Shown in pieces: positions 19,801-27,104 of a stretch of 64,000 nt of DNA. The position numbers and the translations under genes were made by a program. Position 1 is the stretch's first letter. Every line of letters starts with the position of its first letter. Source of the DNA: Bacteriovorax sp. PP10 (GTDB lineage Bacteria; Bdellovibrionota; Bacteriovoracia; Bacteriovoracales; Bacteriovoracaceae); contig NZ_JAYGJQ010000002.1 in assembly GCF_035013165.1 (NCBI RefSeq), forward strand, positions 310,001-374,000. The letters are read 5' to 3'. The notes beneath the pieces are model-generated. The model ran no database searches and was not told where the DNA came from. It saw only the letters and a list, made by a program, of their open reading frames with translations.

Positions 19801-19982
19801 AAAATTCTTTAGCGTTCTACGATATGCCTGAAGTTGTAACTGTAAAAGAAGCAGACCTTGAGCGCGTATCAATGAAGAGAGGACTAGGGAAGATGAGAGC
19901 TCTTATTCTTTACCCTCACAACACTCCGGCCTCGCTGAAAGATCAGCAGTCGCAGATCTTAACTGAAAAATTATTAAAGTAA
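16863..19982 (+). CDS. lipoprotein subtilisin-family protease with PA domain
   Basis: The product is 1039 residues. The signal peptide ends in the lipobox LSSC, so the protein should be lipid-anchored. Residues about 50-140 look like an inhibitor-type propeptide. The peptidase S8 triad is D185 (GIIDTGID), H256 (GHGSHVAG) and S579 (SGTSMSGPHLAG). Between His and Ser lies a protease-associated (PA) domain insert at about residues 375-515, with GQIVLMDRGEINFEQK and GVVMVNN. After the catalytic domain come about 390 residues of beta-sandwich-like sequence. The architecture matches cell-envelope subtilases. The gene has its own strong promoter and a very strong terminator. Confidence 0.95.
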   Translation: MKLSVAIIMSLALLSSCAPKNSSQSSSLDVIASKYFSMRQQTATTYIGIVQLSHPALLAEAQTVNGKAVIDEDLKAAILAEQEEVIAKLKEISPDIKIIETYKLVLNAIAFTAPSDVASKIEGIEGVNRLVENTNFMRPAAVDTEKQVAAAVASLNEKNSVTFIGADKLHKRGISGQKMRVGIIDTGIDYTHIMLGGAGKKEIYDSINPNKANDYFPNEKVVGGMDFVGTNFSAGDPDLENNIPKRDPNPIDEAGHGSHVAGSVAGIGDGVVSYSGVAPEASLYALKVFGKEGSTSDIAVIAALEYAADPTEMTDPSTRLDVVNLSLGGGFGKPKILYTEAIKNLTKAGTVVVASAGNSGDNPYITGAPATADEAISVAASIDDMDQNIKFAAVEALIAGESKLVETIEGQTTIPAATSNVRGGVVAIGNGAAVLTEEVKAQAKGQIVLMDRGEINFEQKFIVAKELGAVGVVMVNNVEGTPIAMGAEAKYDFPAVMISREVGNAMKAALLAKKEVSFNFSTGKIIQRNDLIDTITAFSSRGPRTMDSLIKPEISGPGSNVISAAFGTGNHSVQMSGTSMSGPHLAGVMTLMKQAFPNDSVQMLKARILNTAKILMVNGVHVPVSRQGAGRVQVEEAYLSPVVALPATLSLGEVPVASTKTVSKRITLRNTSDKDVLYATTVISSKNIKASLQSAIKVKARGILSFDVSFTLARTDASQNNVEADGFVILTSTTGSKISLPFLAVLNKVSDIKASDLVTQTVSKVDAAGSEVKLTLTNSGKSSGDALIFNLLGQDERKTILNPNNLSSNTTCDLEAAGIRIIEKTEKGQTTKVLQIGVKLYDAITFWQPCDISLQIDSNNDGIADQELIGIQANNVAGIGVATSMSLLLDAQKAREIRLEYELTPGFQENYIPALVDARGMMFYNHSNVAVVETDLSKIVKGKNGVVGIKLATTHLEADSKGDDFLANHGEQWQKLNLSENSLAFYDMPEVVTVKEADLERVSMKRGLGKMRALILYPHNTPASLKDQQSQILTEKLLK

Positions 19983-20017
19983 AAAAAAGGCCCGCTTAAT
20001 AAGCGGGCCTTTTTTTT
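19981..20017. terminator. bidirectional intrinsic terminator
   Basis: Eight A residues plus GGCCCGCTT (19981-19997) are followed by a 3-nt loop and AAGCGGGCC plus eight T residues (20001-20017). The symmetry makes it work for both the subtilase gene and the convergent S1 protease-like gene. Its first bases overlap the subtilase stop codon. Confidence 0.95.
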
Positions 20018-20024
20018 GTCTTAT

Positions 20025-20867
20025 TTAGTCGTTTGGTATTTTAAAAATTGGTGGTGTTGCATGCATCTGGTTGGCAGAATCTAAAATGAATTTTTTAAAG
20101 GCACTCACGTATGTATTCATTGCCTGAGTTTCACCGTCACTACGGCCGGTAACGGAACCTACAAGAAGAAGTTCATTATTATTTTTCAAGTAAACTGAGC
20201 CTCCAGCTTCTCCGTGATAAGCACCAAATGAGCCAGTATCTTTAATTGTTAAAAACATTGTTTCATTGCGACTCAGGTAAGGAACTCGTGCTTTGTAGAT
20301 GGTTCCGACAGCTTTACCTAGATCAGTAGCAGATGAGTTTGATTTAAGTTGTTTTATTTCTCCGTGGCCCGCTACAATCAATTCTGTATTTTCTTTGATG
20401 TCATAGTTGCTATCTAGAATAGCTACGCTTTGAAAGCCTACTGGTGCCTTTCTCGAAAGCTTAATAAGAGCAATATCATATAGAGTGGCTTCCTCTTTTG
20501 TCTTGGTAGGATAGACCACTACACTCGAGGCCATAATAGAGTCTGTTTTATTTTTTTCATAAGTTCCAAAAGAAACGCTGGTAAAGGTATCCACAGTTCT
20601 TTTTGATTTAAGCAGGACTTTATCTGACGTCCATTGAGAAACGCAATGAGCAGCGGTTAGCACTAGGTTTTCAGAAATGAGGATCGCAGAACAGTGAATA
20701 TTGTCATTAAAAGCGCTGGTTAAAGCTAATGACGATTGGAAAACGGTATCTTCTGACGAGACTCTAATCGCAGGCCTTAATGCAGACGTTGTTGTGCCTT
20801 TGTTGTCAGTTGCAACTTTTCCACACGAGATAATTAAGAGTAGTAAAAGGATTAAATACGTTTTCAT
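20025..20867 (-). CDS. trypsin-fold (S1) lipoprotein with catalytic Ser replaced by Ala
   Basis: The product is 280 residues with a lipoprotein signal (lipobox IISC). It keeps the S1 His (VLTAAHC) and Asp (YDIALIKL), but the GDSGGP motif reads GEAGGS, so residue 221 is Ala (codon at 20205-20207). The zymogen-activation segment IINGT of the nearby paralogue is also missing. The rest, including the C-terminal FILDSANQM, matches that paralogue well. It is open throughout and has a normal signal, so it is a plausible functional pseudoprotease (inhibitor, decoy or binding protein) rather than debris. Confidence 0.9.
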
Positions 20868-21007
20868 AAACTCGATTATGTCAGGAGCAAAAAAAAGTGC
20901 ATGTGAATTTGTAAGGATTACTTGTATGACTAAAATTTGTTCAATGATAAATAGTTGTTTCGACCGGAGAAGGTAATGAAGATAAGATTAAATTTATTTC
21001 CAGTGAG

Positions 21008-21029
21008 AAGGCCTTCATTAGAAGGCCTT
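21008..21029 (-). terminator. hairpin after the CX13C-repeat genes
   Basis: AAGGCCTTC (21008-21016) pairs with GAAGGCCTT (21021-21029) around ATTA. It lies 5 nt past the stop of the minus-strand repeat protein gene. No clear T-tract follows, so termination is inferred from position. Confidence 0.5.
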
Positions 21030-21033
21030 AAAG

Positions 21034-21423
21034 TTATATTTTCCTAATACATTTATTGATAGCTTCTTCGCTTTCCATGCCTAAACTTGCACAGGCCGAA
21101 ATTTTAAAAAGGTCCGCAGTGATTGTCAGGCATTCGTTAAAGTTATTTACATCTTTATAGCCAACACTCAAACAAGCTGCAATTTTGTTGGGGGTTGCTC
21201 GTGGTAAAATAATACATTGGTTTAAGTCTGCATCGTGAGCGTAACCAACAGTAACACAGGCCGAAATTTTTTCGGCAGAAGCACTGCTGTTAATGCATTC
21301 ATTGAAATAAATTGCATCTCGAAATTGTGCTGACGAGCATGCACTGACTTTTTCAACACTCACATCGGCTGCAAAAAGTGATGTTGTTAATGTAAGAGAT
21401 AATAAAATAAAAAAATTCTGCAT
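21034..21423 (-). CDS. small secreted protein of four CX13C repeats
   Basis: The product is about 129 residues from the second ATG, which is chosen because AAGGGG sits 6 nt upstream of it. A signal peptide is followed by four units of about 27 residues. Each has Ile/Val-x-Ala-Cys, then 13 residues, then Cys-Ile/Leu: ACSSAQF to NECI, ACVTVGY to NQCI, ACLSVGY to NECL, ACASLGM to NKCI. Each pair probably forms one disulfide, giving a rod of small helical hairpins outside the cytoplasm. It lies 18 nt downstream of a three-unit paralogue and is cotranscribed with it. No family was recognised. Confidence 0.8.
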   Translation of the reverse strand: MQNFFILLSLTLTTSLFAADVSVEKVSACSSAQFRDAIYFNECINSSASAEKISACVTVGYAHDADLNQCIILPRATPNKIAACLSVGYKDVNNFNECLTITADLFKISACASLGMESEEAINKCIRKI

Positions 21424-21441
21424 GATCATCCCCTTTATGAT

Positions 21442-21753
21442 TTATCCTTCAAATCTTAAAGTTGTTCTTTTAATACAACGATTCATAGCAGATGCAGTTT
21501 CAATACCAGATAAAGAACATGATCTGATTCTTGCTACACTTTGTTTTGATTTAATACATTCGTTTAGTGAGTTAGCTTCAGAAAATCCTACTTGTGAGCA
21601 AGCTCTGATTGTTGCTGGTTCTGCACCTGATGTTAAACATTTTTGTAAGTGTGAATTTCCGTTAAATCCTGCTCCGTAACAAGCTTGGATAACTGAATCA
21701 GCAAATGCCGAAGTTGATAGTGAAAGTGCGATCAAGATTAAAACTTTTTTCAT
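21442..21753 (-). CDS. small secreted protein of three CX13C repeats
   Basis: The product is about 103 residues starting at the second ATG, 6 nt after the Shine-Dalgarno GAGG. The signal peptide cleaves near AFA/DS. Three units follow: ACYGAGF to QKCL, ACSQVGF to NECI, SCSLSGI to NRCI. All have exactly 13 residues between the cysteines, as in the next gene. The two genes are tandem duplicates with different repeat numbers. Their neighbours are S1 proteases and another small secreted protein, so a joint role outside the cell is possible but unproven. Confidence 0.8.
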   Translation of the reverse strand: MKKVLILIALSLSTSAFADSVIQACYGAGFNGNSHLQKCLTSGAEPATIRACSQVGFSEANSLNECIKSKQSVARIRSCSLSGIETASAMNRCIKRTTLRFEG

Positions 21754-21928
21754 AATCATTCCTCATCAAAAATTAGATTTCTTCATTATCGCATGGGTAA
21801 GAATGGAGTAGGGGGAAGTTGTAAAAAGGTAACTTGCGGGAAATGGAATGACTAAAAAATAGACGAATAGTGGGGCCTTAAAAACGTAATATAGAGGAGT
21901 TAGGGTAGTTTTAAAAGGGAGTAAAAAA

Positions 21929-21948
21929 GGCCCGCATAATAGCAGGCC
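21929..21948 (-). terminator. intrinsic terminator of the small secreted protein gene
   Basis: On the minus strand GGCCTGC pairs with GCGGGCC around a 6-nt loop (one wobble pair), followed by TTTTTT. It lies 31 nt past the stop of the gene at 21979-22434. Confidence 0.75.
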
Positions 21949-21978
21949 TTCTTATAATACTCGAAGATAATTTAAAAA

Positions 21979-22434
21979 TTATTTTGAAAACTCAACTGAT
22001 AGTTTCGCTTTGTATGGAGAGCTACACTGTAACTGCTTTTTAAATAGACCAGTTTCCAGACAAGTAACATTTTGGAATTCAACTTCAGAACCTAAGACTT
22101 TTACTGGCAATCCTGTAAGCTCAGTTTTCATTAAAGTTACGATAAACGCTTCAACTGTTTCTTGAGAACGCTCATCACTAAGTTCAAATTTCATTGGAAG
22201 ATCGACTGAACGACCAAAGCTCATAGGAAGAAACGTAATTCTTTGTAGCTCACTAGAGTTTAATCCTGAACCATTATATCCTTGAGAGTTCGTATAAATT
22301 TGAACTGTCCCTTTTTTGTCTTTTACATTTACTGTCCAAGAAGCATTACCTGATTCCAGTTTTAGAAAAGTTCCAGCTGAAACCGAGAAAGATAAAGTTG
22401 CCATTAAAGCTAAGCAAAATAATTTTGTTTTCAT
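21979..22434 (-). CDS. small secreted beta-rich protein, unknown function
   Basis: The product is 151 residues with a signal peptide (cleavage near VSA/GT, about residue 21). The mature part is rich in alternating hydrophobic residues and has two cysteines near the end (NVTCLETG and QLQCSSP), probably a disulfide. GGAGT precedes the ATG as Shine-Dalgarno. No family was recognised. It lies between the CX13C proteins and the active S1 protease, all on the minus strand but with its own terminator. Confidence 0.75.
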   Translation of the reverse strand: MKTKLFCLALMATLSFSVSAGTFLKLESGNASWTVNVKDKKGTVQIYTNSQGYNGSGLNSSELQRITFLPMSFGRSVDLPMKFELSDERSQETVEAFIVTLMKTELTGLPVKVLGSEVEFQNVTCLETGLFKKQLQCSSPYKAKLSVEFSK

Positions 22435-22488
22435 TTGTACTCCTTAAAAAGTCGCTATTAAATTGTCATCGTCATTCGGTAATATGCT

Positions 22489-23328
22489 TTATTCTTCAGG
22501 GTTTTTAAAAACCGGAAGAGTTCCATTTAACTTCTTTGCTGAATCTAGAATAAACTGTTTGTAAGCGCTTACTTTAGAATAATAAACTTCAGATTCTCCA
22601 TCTAATCCACCAATCGTTGAACCAGCTAGAAGAAGTTCATCTTTTGATTCTAAATAAGCAGGGCCTCCAGAGTCACCGTGATAAGCACCTTCTTTTCCAT
22701 TGAGTTGATTTAAGATAAGAATATCACCATCAGATCCCTTGTAAGGAATACGGATTTGATATGAAGTAGGAGTATCACTCTCATCACTAGAGGTAAGTCC
22801 AAAACCGGCCAGGATAAGATCTTTGTTTCCCACGAGTTTATACTCTGGTGCAAGGATTGCTACGGGTTTAAATTCCTTTGGAAGCACTCCTTTGAATTTT
22901 ACAAGTGCGATATCATGATAAAATTGTTCTTTTTCTTTTTTAATAGGGTAGAGCTCGACAGCTTCCATTTCTAGTTTTGTTACATCCTCAGATGAGTTCA
23001 ATTTGAATCCAATATTAGACAAAACAGTCACGCGTTTTGAGCTTTTAAAAAAAGATTTTTCTGTCCATCTGGAAACGCAATGAGCAGCAGTGAGTACTAA
23101 ATTTTCAGAAACTAGAGTTCCCGAACAAAAGGGGCTACTAAACATACCCACAAGGGCGACGGTAGACTTTGAAGCAAGGTCTTCGTCCTTTATGAGAGTG
23201 CCATTAATGATCGACGACGAGGTCGTTTTTGTTATGGCCTTTACAACAGGTGTTGCTACGTCAATCTTGTCTGTGGATTTACCACATGACATAAGCACTA
23301 ATAGTGTAAGTGGGATTAATTTTTTCAT
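22489..23328 (-). CDS. trypsin-fold (S1) serine protease lipoprotein, active-site intact
   Basis: The product is 279 residues with a lipoprotein signal (lipobox LMSC). IINGTLI matches the zymogen-activation N-terminus. The triad is His in LTAAHC, Asp in YHDIALVKF, and Ser220 in GDSGGP. It should be a secreted, lipid-anchored trypsin-like protease that needs proteolytic activation. It is a close paralogue of the Ser-to-Ala protein 1.6 kb away, sharing [13 protein letters not shown], the GAYHG stretch before the Ser motif, and the C-terminal FILDSA region. Its ATG directly abuts the stop of a decayed reading frame upstream. Confidence 0.93.
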   Translation of the reverse strand: MKKLIPLTLLVLMSCGKSTDKIDVATPVVKAITKTTSSSIINGTLIKDEDLASKSTVALVGMFSSPFCSGTLVSENLVLTAAHCVSRWTEKSFFKSSKRVTVLSNIGFKLNSSEDVTKLEMEAVELYPIKKEKEQFYHDIALVKFKGVLPKEFKPVAILAPEYKLVGNKDLILAGFGLTSSDESDTPTSYQIRIPYKGSDGDILILNQLNGKEGAYHGDSGGPAYLESKDELLLAGSTIGGLDGESEVYYSKVSAYKQFILDSAKKLNGTLPVFKNPEE

Positions 23329-23467
23329 TTATTCATTCTCTTTAAGAATTTCGCTATAGACACAATTTTTTATTTGAACATCTTTATCCGTTATCACTAG
23401 CGTAGCCTGGCCATTTTCTGCATTAACTTCAAAACCATTGGCCTACTGTTACAACAGGGTCACGCAT
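23329..23467 (-). pseudogene. decayed small gene upstream of the S1 protease
   Basis: On the minus strand an open stretch of 37 codons (NGFEVNAENGQATLVITD, then DVQIKNCVYSEI) ends in a TAA that touches the protease ATG. It has no start in its own frame. A one-base shift near 23440 joins it to ATG CGT at 23467 (MRDPVVTVGQ). The composition looks like the end of a secreted protein. The upstream part and signal peptide are missing. It could still be translated by coupling, but a frameshifted remnant is the simpler reading. Confidence 0.4.
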
Positions 23468-23570
23468 GAGATTAAATATATTTTTAATAATGGCAGATTT
23501 TGAGACCTAAAAGGTTTGAAGAGTAAATTTTACTTTGCCGGAAATGGAAGTGTTAAAATTTTTGACAGTG

Positions 23571-23652
23571 AGGTGCCAGAAGGTGCGGCCAGAAGGTGCC
23601 AGCAGACTTGTGGTTGTGCAGGTGCTCTACCACAAGTCTGCTGGCACCTTTT
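23571..23652. repeat. 22-bp perfect inverted repeat with degenerate GGTGCCAG direct repeats
   Basis: The arm at 23593-23614 (begins AAGGTGCCAGCAGA) and the arm at 23629-23650 are exact reverse complements over 22 bp around a 14-nt loop. Two imperfect copies of AGGTGCcag precede it at 23571 and 23581. No T-tract follows. One arm recurs exactly over 21 nt at 30100-30120. The gene-free interval 23468-23809 holds this element and a possible hppA promoter; nothing else was recognised there. Confidence 0.85.
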
Positions 23653-23735
23653 GGGAAAATAACTACTTAAGGCGAAACGTTACAGAACTGTAAGAAGATT
23701 TCCTTCTCGTGATTATCAAAAACCCCTTGAAATTC

Positions 23736-23764
23736 TTGACGATTTTCGTCGCATACGGTACTTC
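23736..23764 (+). promoter_or_regulatory. possible hppA promoter
   Basis: TTGACG at 23736-23741 and TACTTC at 23759-23764 are spaced 17 bp apart. The -35 is close to consensus; the -10 is poor. The predicted leader is about 40 nt. Confidence 0.35.
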
Positions 23765-23809
23765 TAAGTATTCGAATTTTATTACTTATTTCAAACATGG
23801 GGTATAGCA

Positions 23810-25876
23810 ATGTTTAGTGAAGCGCTAATCAATTCTCCGATTTACATCGGTGTTATTGGTTTAATCATCGCCGTCTTTTTTTACATTCGTGTAAAAGCAC
23901 AACCGGGCGGAAACGAAACTATGGAAAGAATCGCAGCTTACGTACGTGAAGGGTCAATGGCCTTCCTAGTTCGTGAGTACAAAGTTCTTGCAGTCTACTC
24001 AGTAGTAGTTGCAGCGGCTCTTTGGTACGGTCTTGGAACTGTATCTGCTGTTTCATTTTTAGTTGGAGCATTCCTTTCTCTACTAGCGGGATTCGCTGGT
24101 ATGAAAGCTGCTACATACGCAAACGTTCGTACAACTCAAGCTGCTTCGACTGGATCAAAAGCTGCTGCACTTCTAGTTGCACTAGATGGTGGAGCTGTAA
24201 TGGGTCTTGCTGTTGCTTCTCTAGGTCTAATCGGACTTGGATCAATCTACGTTATGTATAGAGACTCGGCTGCACTTGCAACGATTCTTCACTCATTCGC
24301 AGTTGGTGCTTCATCAATCGCTCTATTTGCTCGTATCGGTGGTGGTATTTATACTAAAGCTGCTGACGTTGGATCTGATATCGCTGGAAAAGTTGTAGAA
24401 AACATTCCTGAAGATGATCCAAGAAACCCAGGTGTAATCGCAGATAACGTTGGTGACAACGTTGGTGACGTTGCAGGTATGGGAGCTGATATTTATGAAT
24501 CAATGGTAGCGGCTATCGTTGCTGCTATGGCAATCGCTCTTACTATCCCAGCTTCAGGATTAGCTAGTCTAATTACTGGAACTGATGAAGTAGCAGCTCG
24601 TCTTGCTGGTGTTACAATTCCTCTTCTTCTATCAGCTCTTGGAATGGTTATCTCAATCGTAGTAATCTTCCTTGCTCGTATGTTTAAGAATTCAACTCCT
24701 GCAACTGTTCTAAGAAACGCACTTATCGTTCCACCAATCATTTTAACTATCGCTTCATACGTTTTAGTTCCAATGTTCGGAATTTCTCAAGGTGTAACTA
24801 TTGCACTTGCTGCCGGAGCTTTCGGTGGTATGTTCATCGGTCTAATCACTGAGTACTACACAGCTGGTAAGCCAATCCGTTTAACTGCAGAAGCAGCTAA
24901 GACTGGAGCTGGTACAGGTGTAATTCGTGGTCTTGCTGTTGGTATGGAATCAACTGCAATCCCAATGTTATTAGTAGTAGCAGCAGCGTTCATCGCTGAT
25001 AAATATTTAGGTCTATACGGAATTGCACTTTCTGCAGTTGGTATGCTTGCTGGTACAGCGGTTGTTATGACTGTTGATGCTTACGGGCCGATCGCTGACA
25101 ACGCTGGTGGAATTTCTGAAATGTCAGGTCTTGGAAAAGCAACTCGTGATATCACTGATGAACTAGATGCTGTAGGTAACACTACTGCAGCTATCGGAAA
25201 GGGATTCGCAATCGGTTCAGCTATCCTTACAGTACTTGCACTTTTCTCTGCATTCACAATGGAAGTAAACCACGTTCGTGAAACTGCAGGTCTTGCAAAA
25301 ATGTCTCTTGAGTTAACTTCATCTGGAGTTCTACTTGGTATTCTAATCGGATCAATTCTTCCATGGCTTGTTGGTGCAACTACAATGACTGCAGTAGGTA
25401 AAGCTGCTCAGGCAATCGTTGTTGAAATCGCTCGTCAGTTCAAAGAAATTAAAGGTCTAAGAGAAGGAACAGCAGAACCTGAAGCTGGAAAAATCGTAGA
25501 TATCGCAACTAAAGCTGCTCTAAGAGAGATGATCCTTCCAGGGATGATCGCAATTCTTGCTCCAGTTGTTGTTGGTTTCGCGATGGGACCTCAAGCTCTT
25601 ACAGGGATGCTTGCTGGATCTCTAGCTGTTGGTGCGACTATGTCTCTATTCATGGCCAACGCTGGTGGAGCATGGGATAACGCTAAGAAGTTCATCGAAA
25701 AAGGTGGTCTTCCAGGTCACCCGAAAGGATCTGAAACTCACAAAGCAGCTGTCGTTGGTGACACTGTTGGTGACCCGTTCAAAGATACATCTGGTCCAGG
25801 TGTAGCGATTTTAATTAAAGTTATGTCGGTTGTTTCACTTCTGATTGCTTCGTTAATTGCTACTATTGGTGGATAG
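23810..25876 (+). CDS. hppA: membrane-bound proton/sodium-pumping pyrophosphatase
   Basis: The product is 688 residues with about 16 transmembrane helices. It couples pyrophosphate hydrolysis to ion pumping across the inner membrane. The pyrophosphate site is clear: [14 protein letters not shown], then [20 protein letters not shown], and near the end [14 protein letters not shown]. The segment [10 protein letters not shown] has Ala where K+-independent enzymes have Lys (known from the A460K work on the Carboxydothermus enzyme), so a K+-dependent type is predicted. Ion choice (H+ or Na+) was not resolved. Strong codon bias suggests high expression. It is followed by a strong terminator. Confidence 0.97.
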   Translation: MFSEALINSPIYIGVIGLIIAVFFYIRVKAQPGGNETMERIAAYVREGSMAFLVREYKVLAVYSVVVAAALWYGLGTVSAVSFLVGAFLSLLAGFAGMKAATYANVRTTQAASTGSKAAALLVALDGGAVMGLAVASLGLIGLGSIYVMYRDSAALATILHSFAVGASSIALFARIGGGIYTKAADVGSDIAGKVVENIPEDDPRNPGVIADNVGDNVGDVAGMGADIYESMVAAIVAAMAIALTIPASGLASLITGTDEVAARLAGVTIPLLLSALGMVISIVVIFLARMFKNSTPATVLRNALIVPPIILTIASYVLVPMFGISQGVTIALAAGAFGGMFIGLITEYYTAGKPIRLTAEAAKTGAGTGVIRGLAVGMESTAIPMLLVVAAAFIADKYLGLYGIALSAVGMLAGTAVVMTVDAYGPIADNAGGISEMSGLGKATRDITDELDAVGNTTAAIGKGFAIGSAILTVLALFSAFTMEVNHVRETAGLAKMSLELTSSGVLLGILIGSILPWLVGATTMTAVGKAAQAIVVEIARQFKEIKGLREGTAEPEAGKIVDIATKAALREMILPGMIAILAPVVVGFAMGPQALTGMLAGSLAVGATMSLFMANAGGAWDNAKKFIEKGGLPGHPKGSETHKAAVVGDTVGDPFKDTSGPGVAILIKVMSVVSLLIASLIATIGG

Positions 25877-25946
25877 TTGACCGCAACGAAGAGTTAATAC
25901 GCTTAACTTGAGTTCGGACAACAAGTAAATTAAGATTTAATAAATG

Positions 25947-25979
25947 GGCCCACGAAGAAATTCGTGGGCCTTTTATTTT
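25947..25979 (+). terminator. intrinsic terminator of hppA
   Basis: GGCCCACGAA (25947-25956) pairs with TTCGTGGGCC (25961-25970) around a GAAA tetraloop, then TTTTATTTT. Its position argues against the upstream in-frame start at 25944 for the next gene. Confidence 0.93.
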
Positions 25980-25991
25980 CAGGTGGTAAAA

Positions 25992-26348
25992 ATGAAAGTC
26001 TTAGCTAATGTCGGTGTATTTCTTTTTTTAATACTTGCTGGATATATTCTTATTAATGAGAAAGGTTCTTTTAGAAAATCTCCAAAGAGAGTGGCCGTTA
26101 TTACTGGGTCTTCATCAAAACTCATCGGACAAAAAGCTAGCCACGATCTAATGCCTATGGATCTTCAACGCCAAAGAATCAACAACGAAACAGTTTATAA
26201 ATTTCAATCCAATGATTCTGGTGAGTCGTATGAATTGGAAGAGAGTGATATGGATAAGTTTGGTGTGCAGTTAATTGATTTTAAGAATGTGAATCGTGAC
26301 CATGCCCGCCCAGCAGACATGATCAACGATAATAAAAATCGTCTTTAA
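25992..26348 (+). CDS. small membrane-anchored or secreted protein, unknown
   Basis: The product is about 118 residues from the ATG at 25992, which has AGGTGG 7 nt upstream; an earlier start would lie inside the hppA terminator. The N-terminus (VLANVGVFLFLILAGYILI) is a single hydrophobic helix without a clear cleavage site, followed by a basic, then acidic soluble part. No family was recognised. Its stop overlaps the stop of the convergent lipoprotein gene by 4 nt. Confidence 0.7.
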   Translation: MKVLANVGVFLFLILAGYILINEKGSFRKSPKRVAVITGSSSKLIGQKASHDLMPMDLQRQRINNETVYKFQSNDSGESYELEESDMDKFGVQLIDFKNVNRDHARPADMINDNKNRL

Positions 26349-26827
26349 ACTTTCTTAGCAGGCAGTCTTAAAGGCATGATGAATTTGTTTCCAAATTTTG
26401 CTTTAAGTGATTTTGCATCGTAAGACTTCAGCTTTTTCTCAAGACAAGATTTTAATCCAGCATCAAGTTTATTCACTTCATCTGAGGCTTCAGCGAAATC
26501 AATTTTAGATTTTGAACTCACGCCGATCGCAAGACATACATGATACTCTTCTGTTCGCCCTGCTTTTATAAATTCTGTATAGCAGCTTTGAAGATCAGCT
26601 TCTTTTGTTAAATACCAATCAACAGTTCTCTCTTGAAGTTTGTTGTGCTCATAAAGGGTCACTTTCTTTTCACGAGCTTCATCTCTTTTTGTAATATAAG
26701 CGTATGACTGTGATGAGCAGTTTTTCTTTTCAGAGAATGTTAATGGTTTTGAGGGAACAGGTGTTGGGGCAAACATTGAACAGCTTGCAAGTAGAGCAAG
26801 TGCCGAAATGGCAATAATCGTTTTTAT
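26345..26827 (-). CDS. small lipoprotein that appears to start at ATA
   Basis: Read from an ATA at 26827-26825 the product is 160 residues and begins KTIIAISALALLASC, a complete lipoprotein signal with lipobox LASC. AAGGAG ends 5 nt before the ATA, ideal spacing. The first ATG in frame is at 26776, two codons after the lipobox Cys, and would drop the whole signal. No ATG, GTG or TTG fits upstream in frame. The mature part is Lys/Glu-rich with several cysteines (NCSSQ, SCYTEF, HVCLAIG, SCLEKK). No family was recognised. The start may be a real rare AUA or a point change of ATG. Confidence 0.65.
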   Translation of the reverse strand: MKTIIAISALALLASCSMFAPTPVPSKPLTFSEKKNCSSQSYAYITKRDEAREKKVTLYEHNKLQERTVDWYLTKEADLQSCYTEFIKAGRTEEYHVCLAIGVSSKSKIDFAEASDEVNKLDAGLKSCLEKKLKSYDAKSLKAKFGNKFIMPLRLPAKKV

Positions 26828-26933
26828 AAAAACTCCTTTTTTAATAGAACAGATATTTGACTTAGAGTGTACATCATAAACTTATTTAGGTGAGAGCGTA
26901 AATTAGTGAAAAGTTGTACTAAAAAATGGGGAT

Positions 26934-26961
26934 TTGTTTTAAATGTTTAATATGGTATTAT
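26934..26961 (+). promoter_or_regulatory. possible promoter of the glutamate synthase-like gene
   Basis: TTGTTT (26934-26939) and TATTAT (26956-26961) are separated by 16 bp. The leader of about 140 nt contains a 7-bp hairpin (GACTGGT with ACCAGTC, 27033-27052). Confidence 0.4.
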
Positions 26962-27104
26962 GGTTCGCATGATTCTTCATAACACAGTCGTTTTCCAAAT
27001 TTCTTCAAGAAAATCTATCACAGTATAGTTAAGACTGGTTTATTCACCAGTCACTAGCGCCCAATTCCCATTTATAAATTTAATTTTATCCTCGGAAACA
27101 AAAA

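Noticed and set aside
21422-21679. Plus-strand frame opposite the CX13C gene
   Set aside because: The minus strand has a signal peptide, Shine-Dalgarno and repeated Cys motif; the plus frame has none of these.
23752-23760. CATACGGTA shared upstream of hppA and of the collagen-like gene (30761) as a common regulatory motif
   Set aside because: The same 9-mer also occurs inside a coding region near 34068, so chance is likely.
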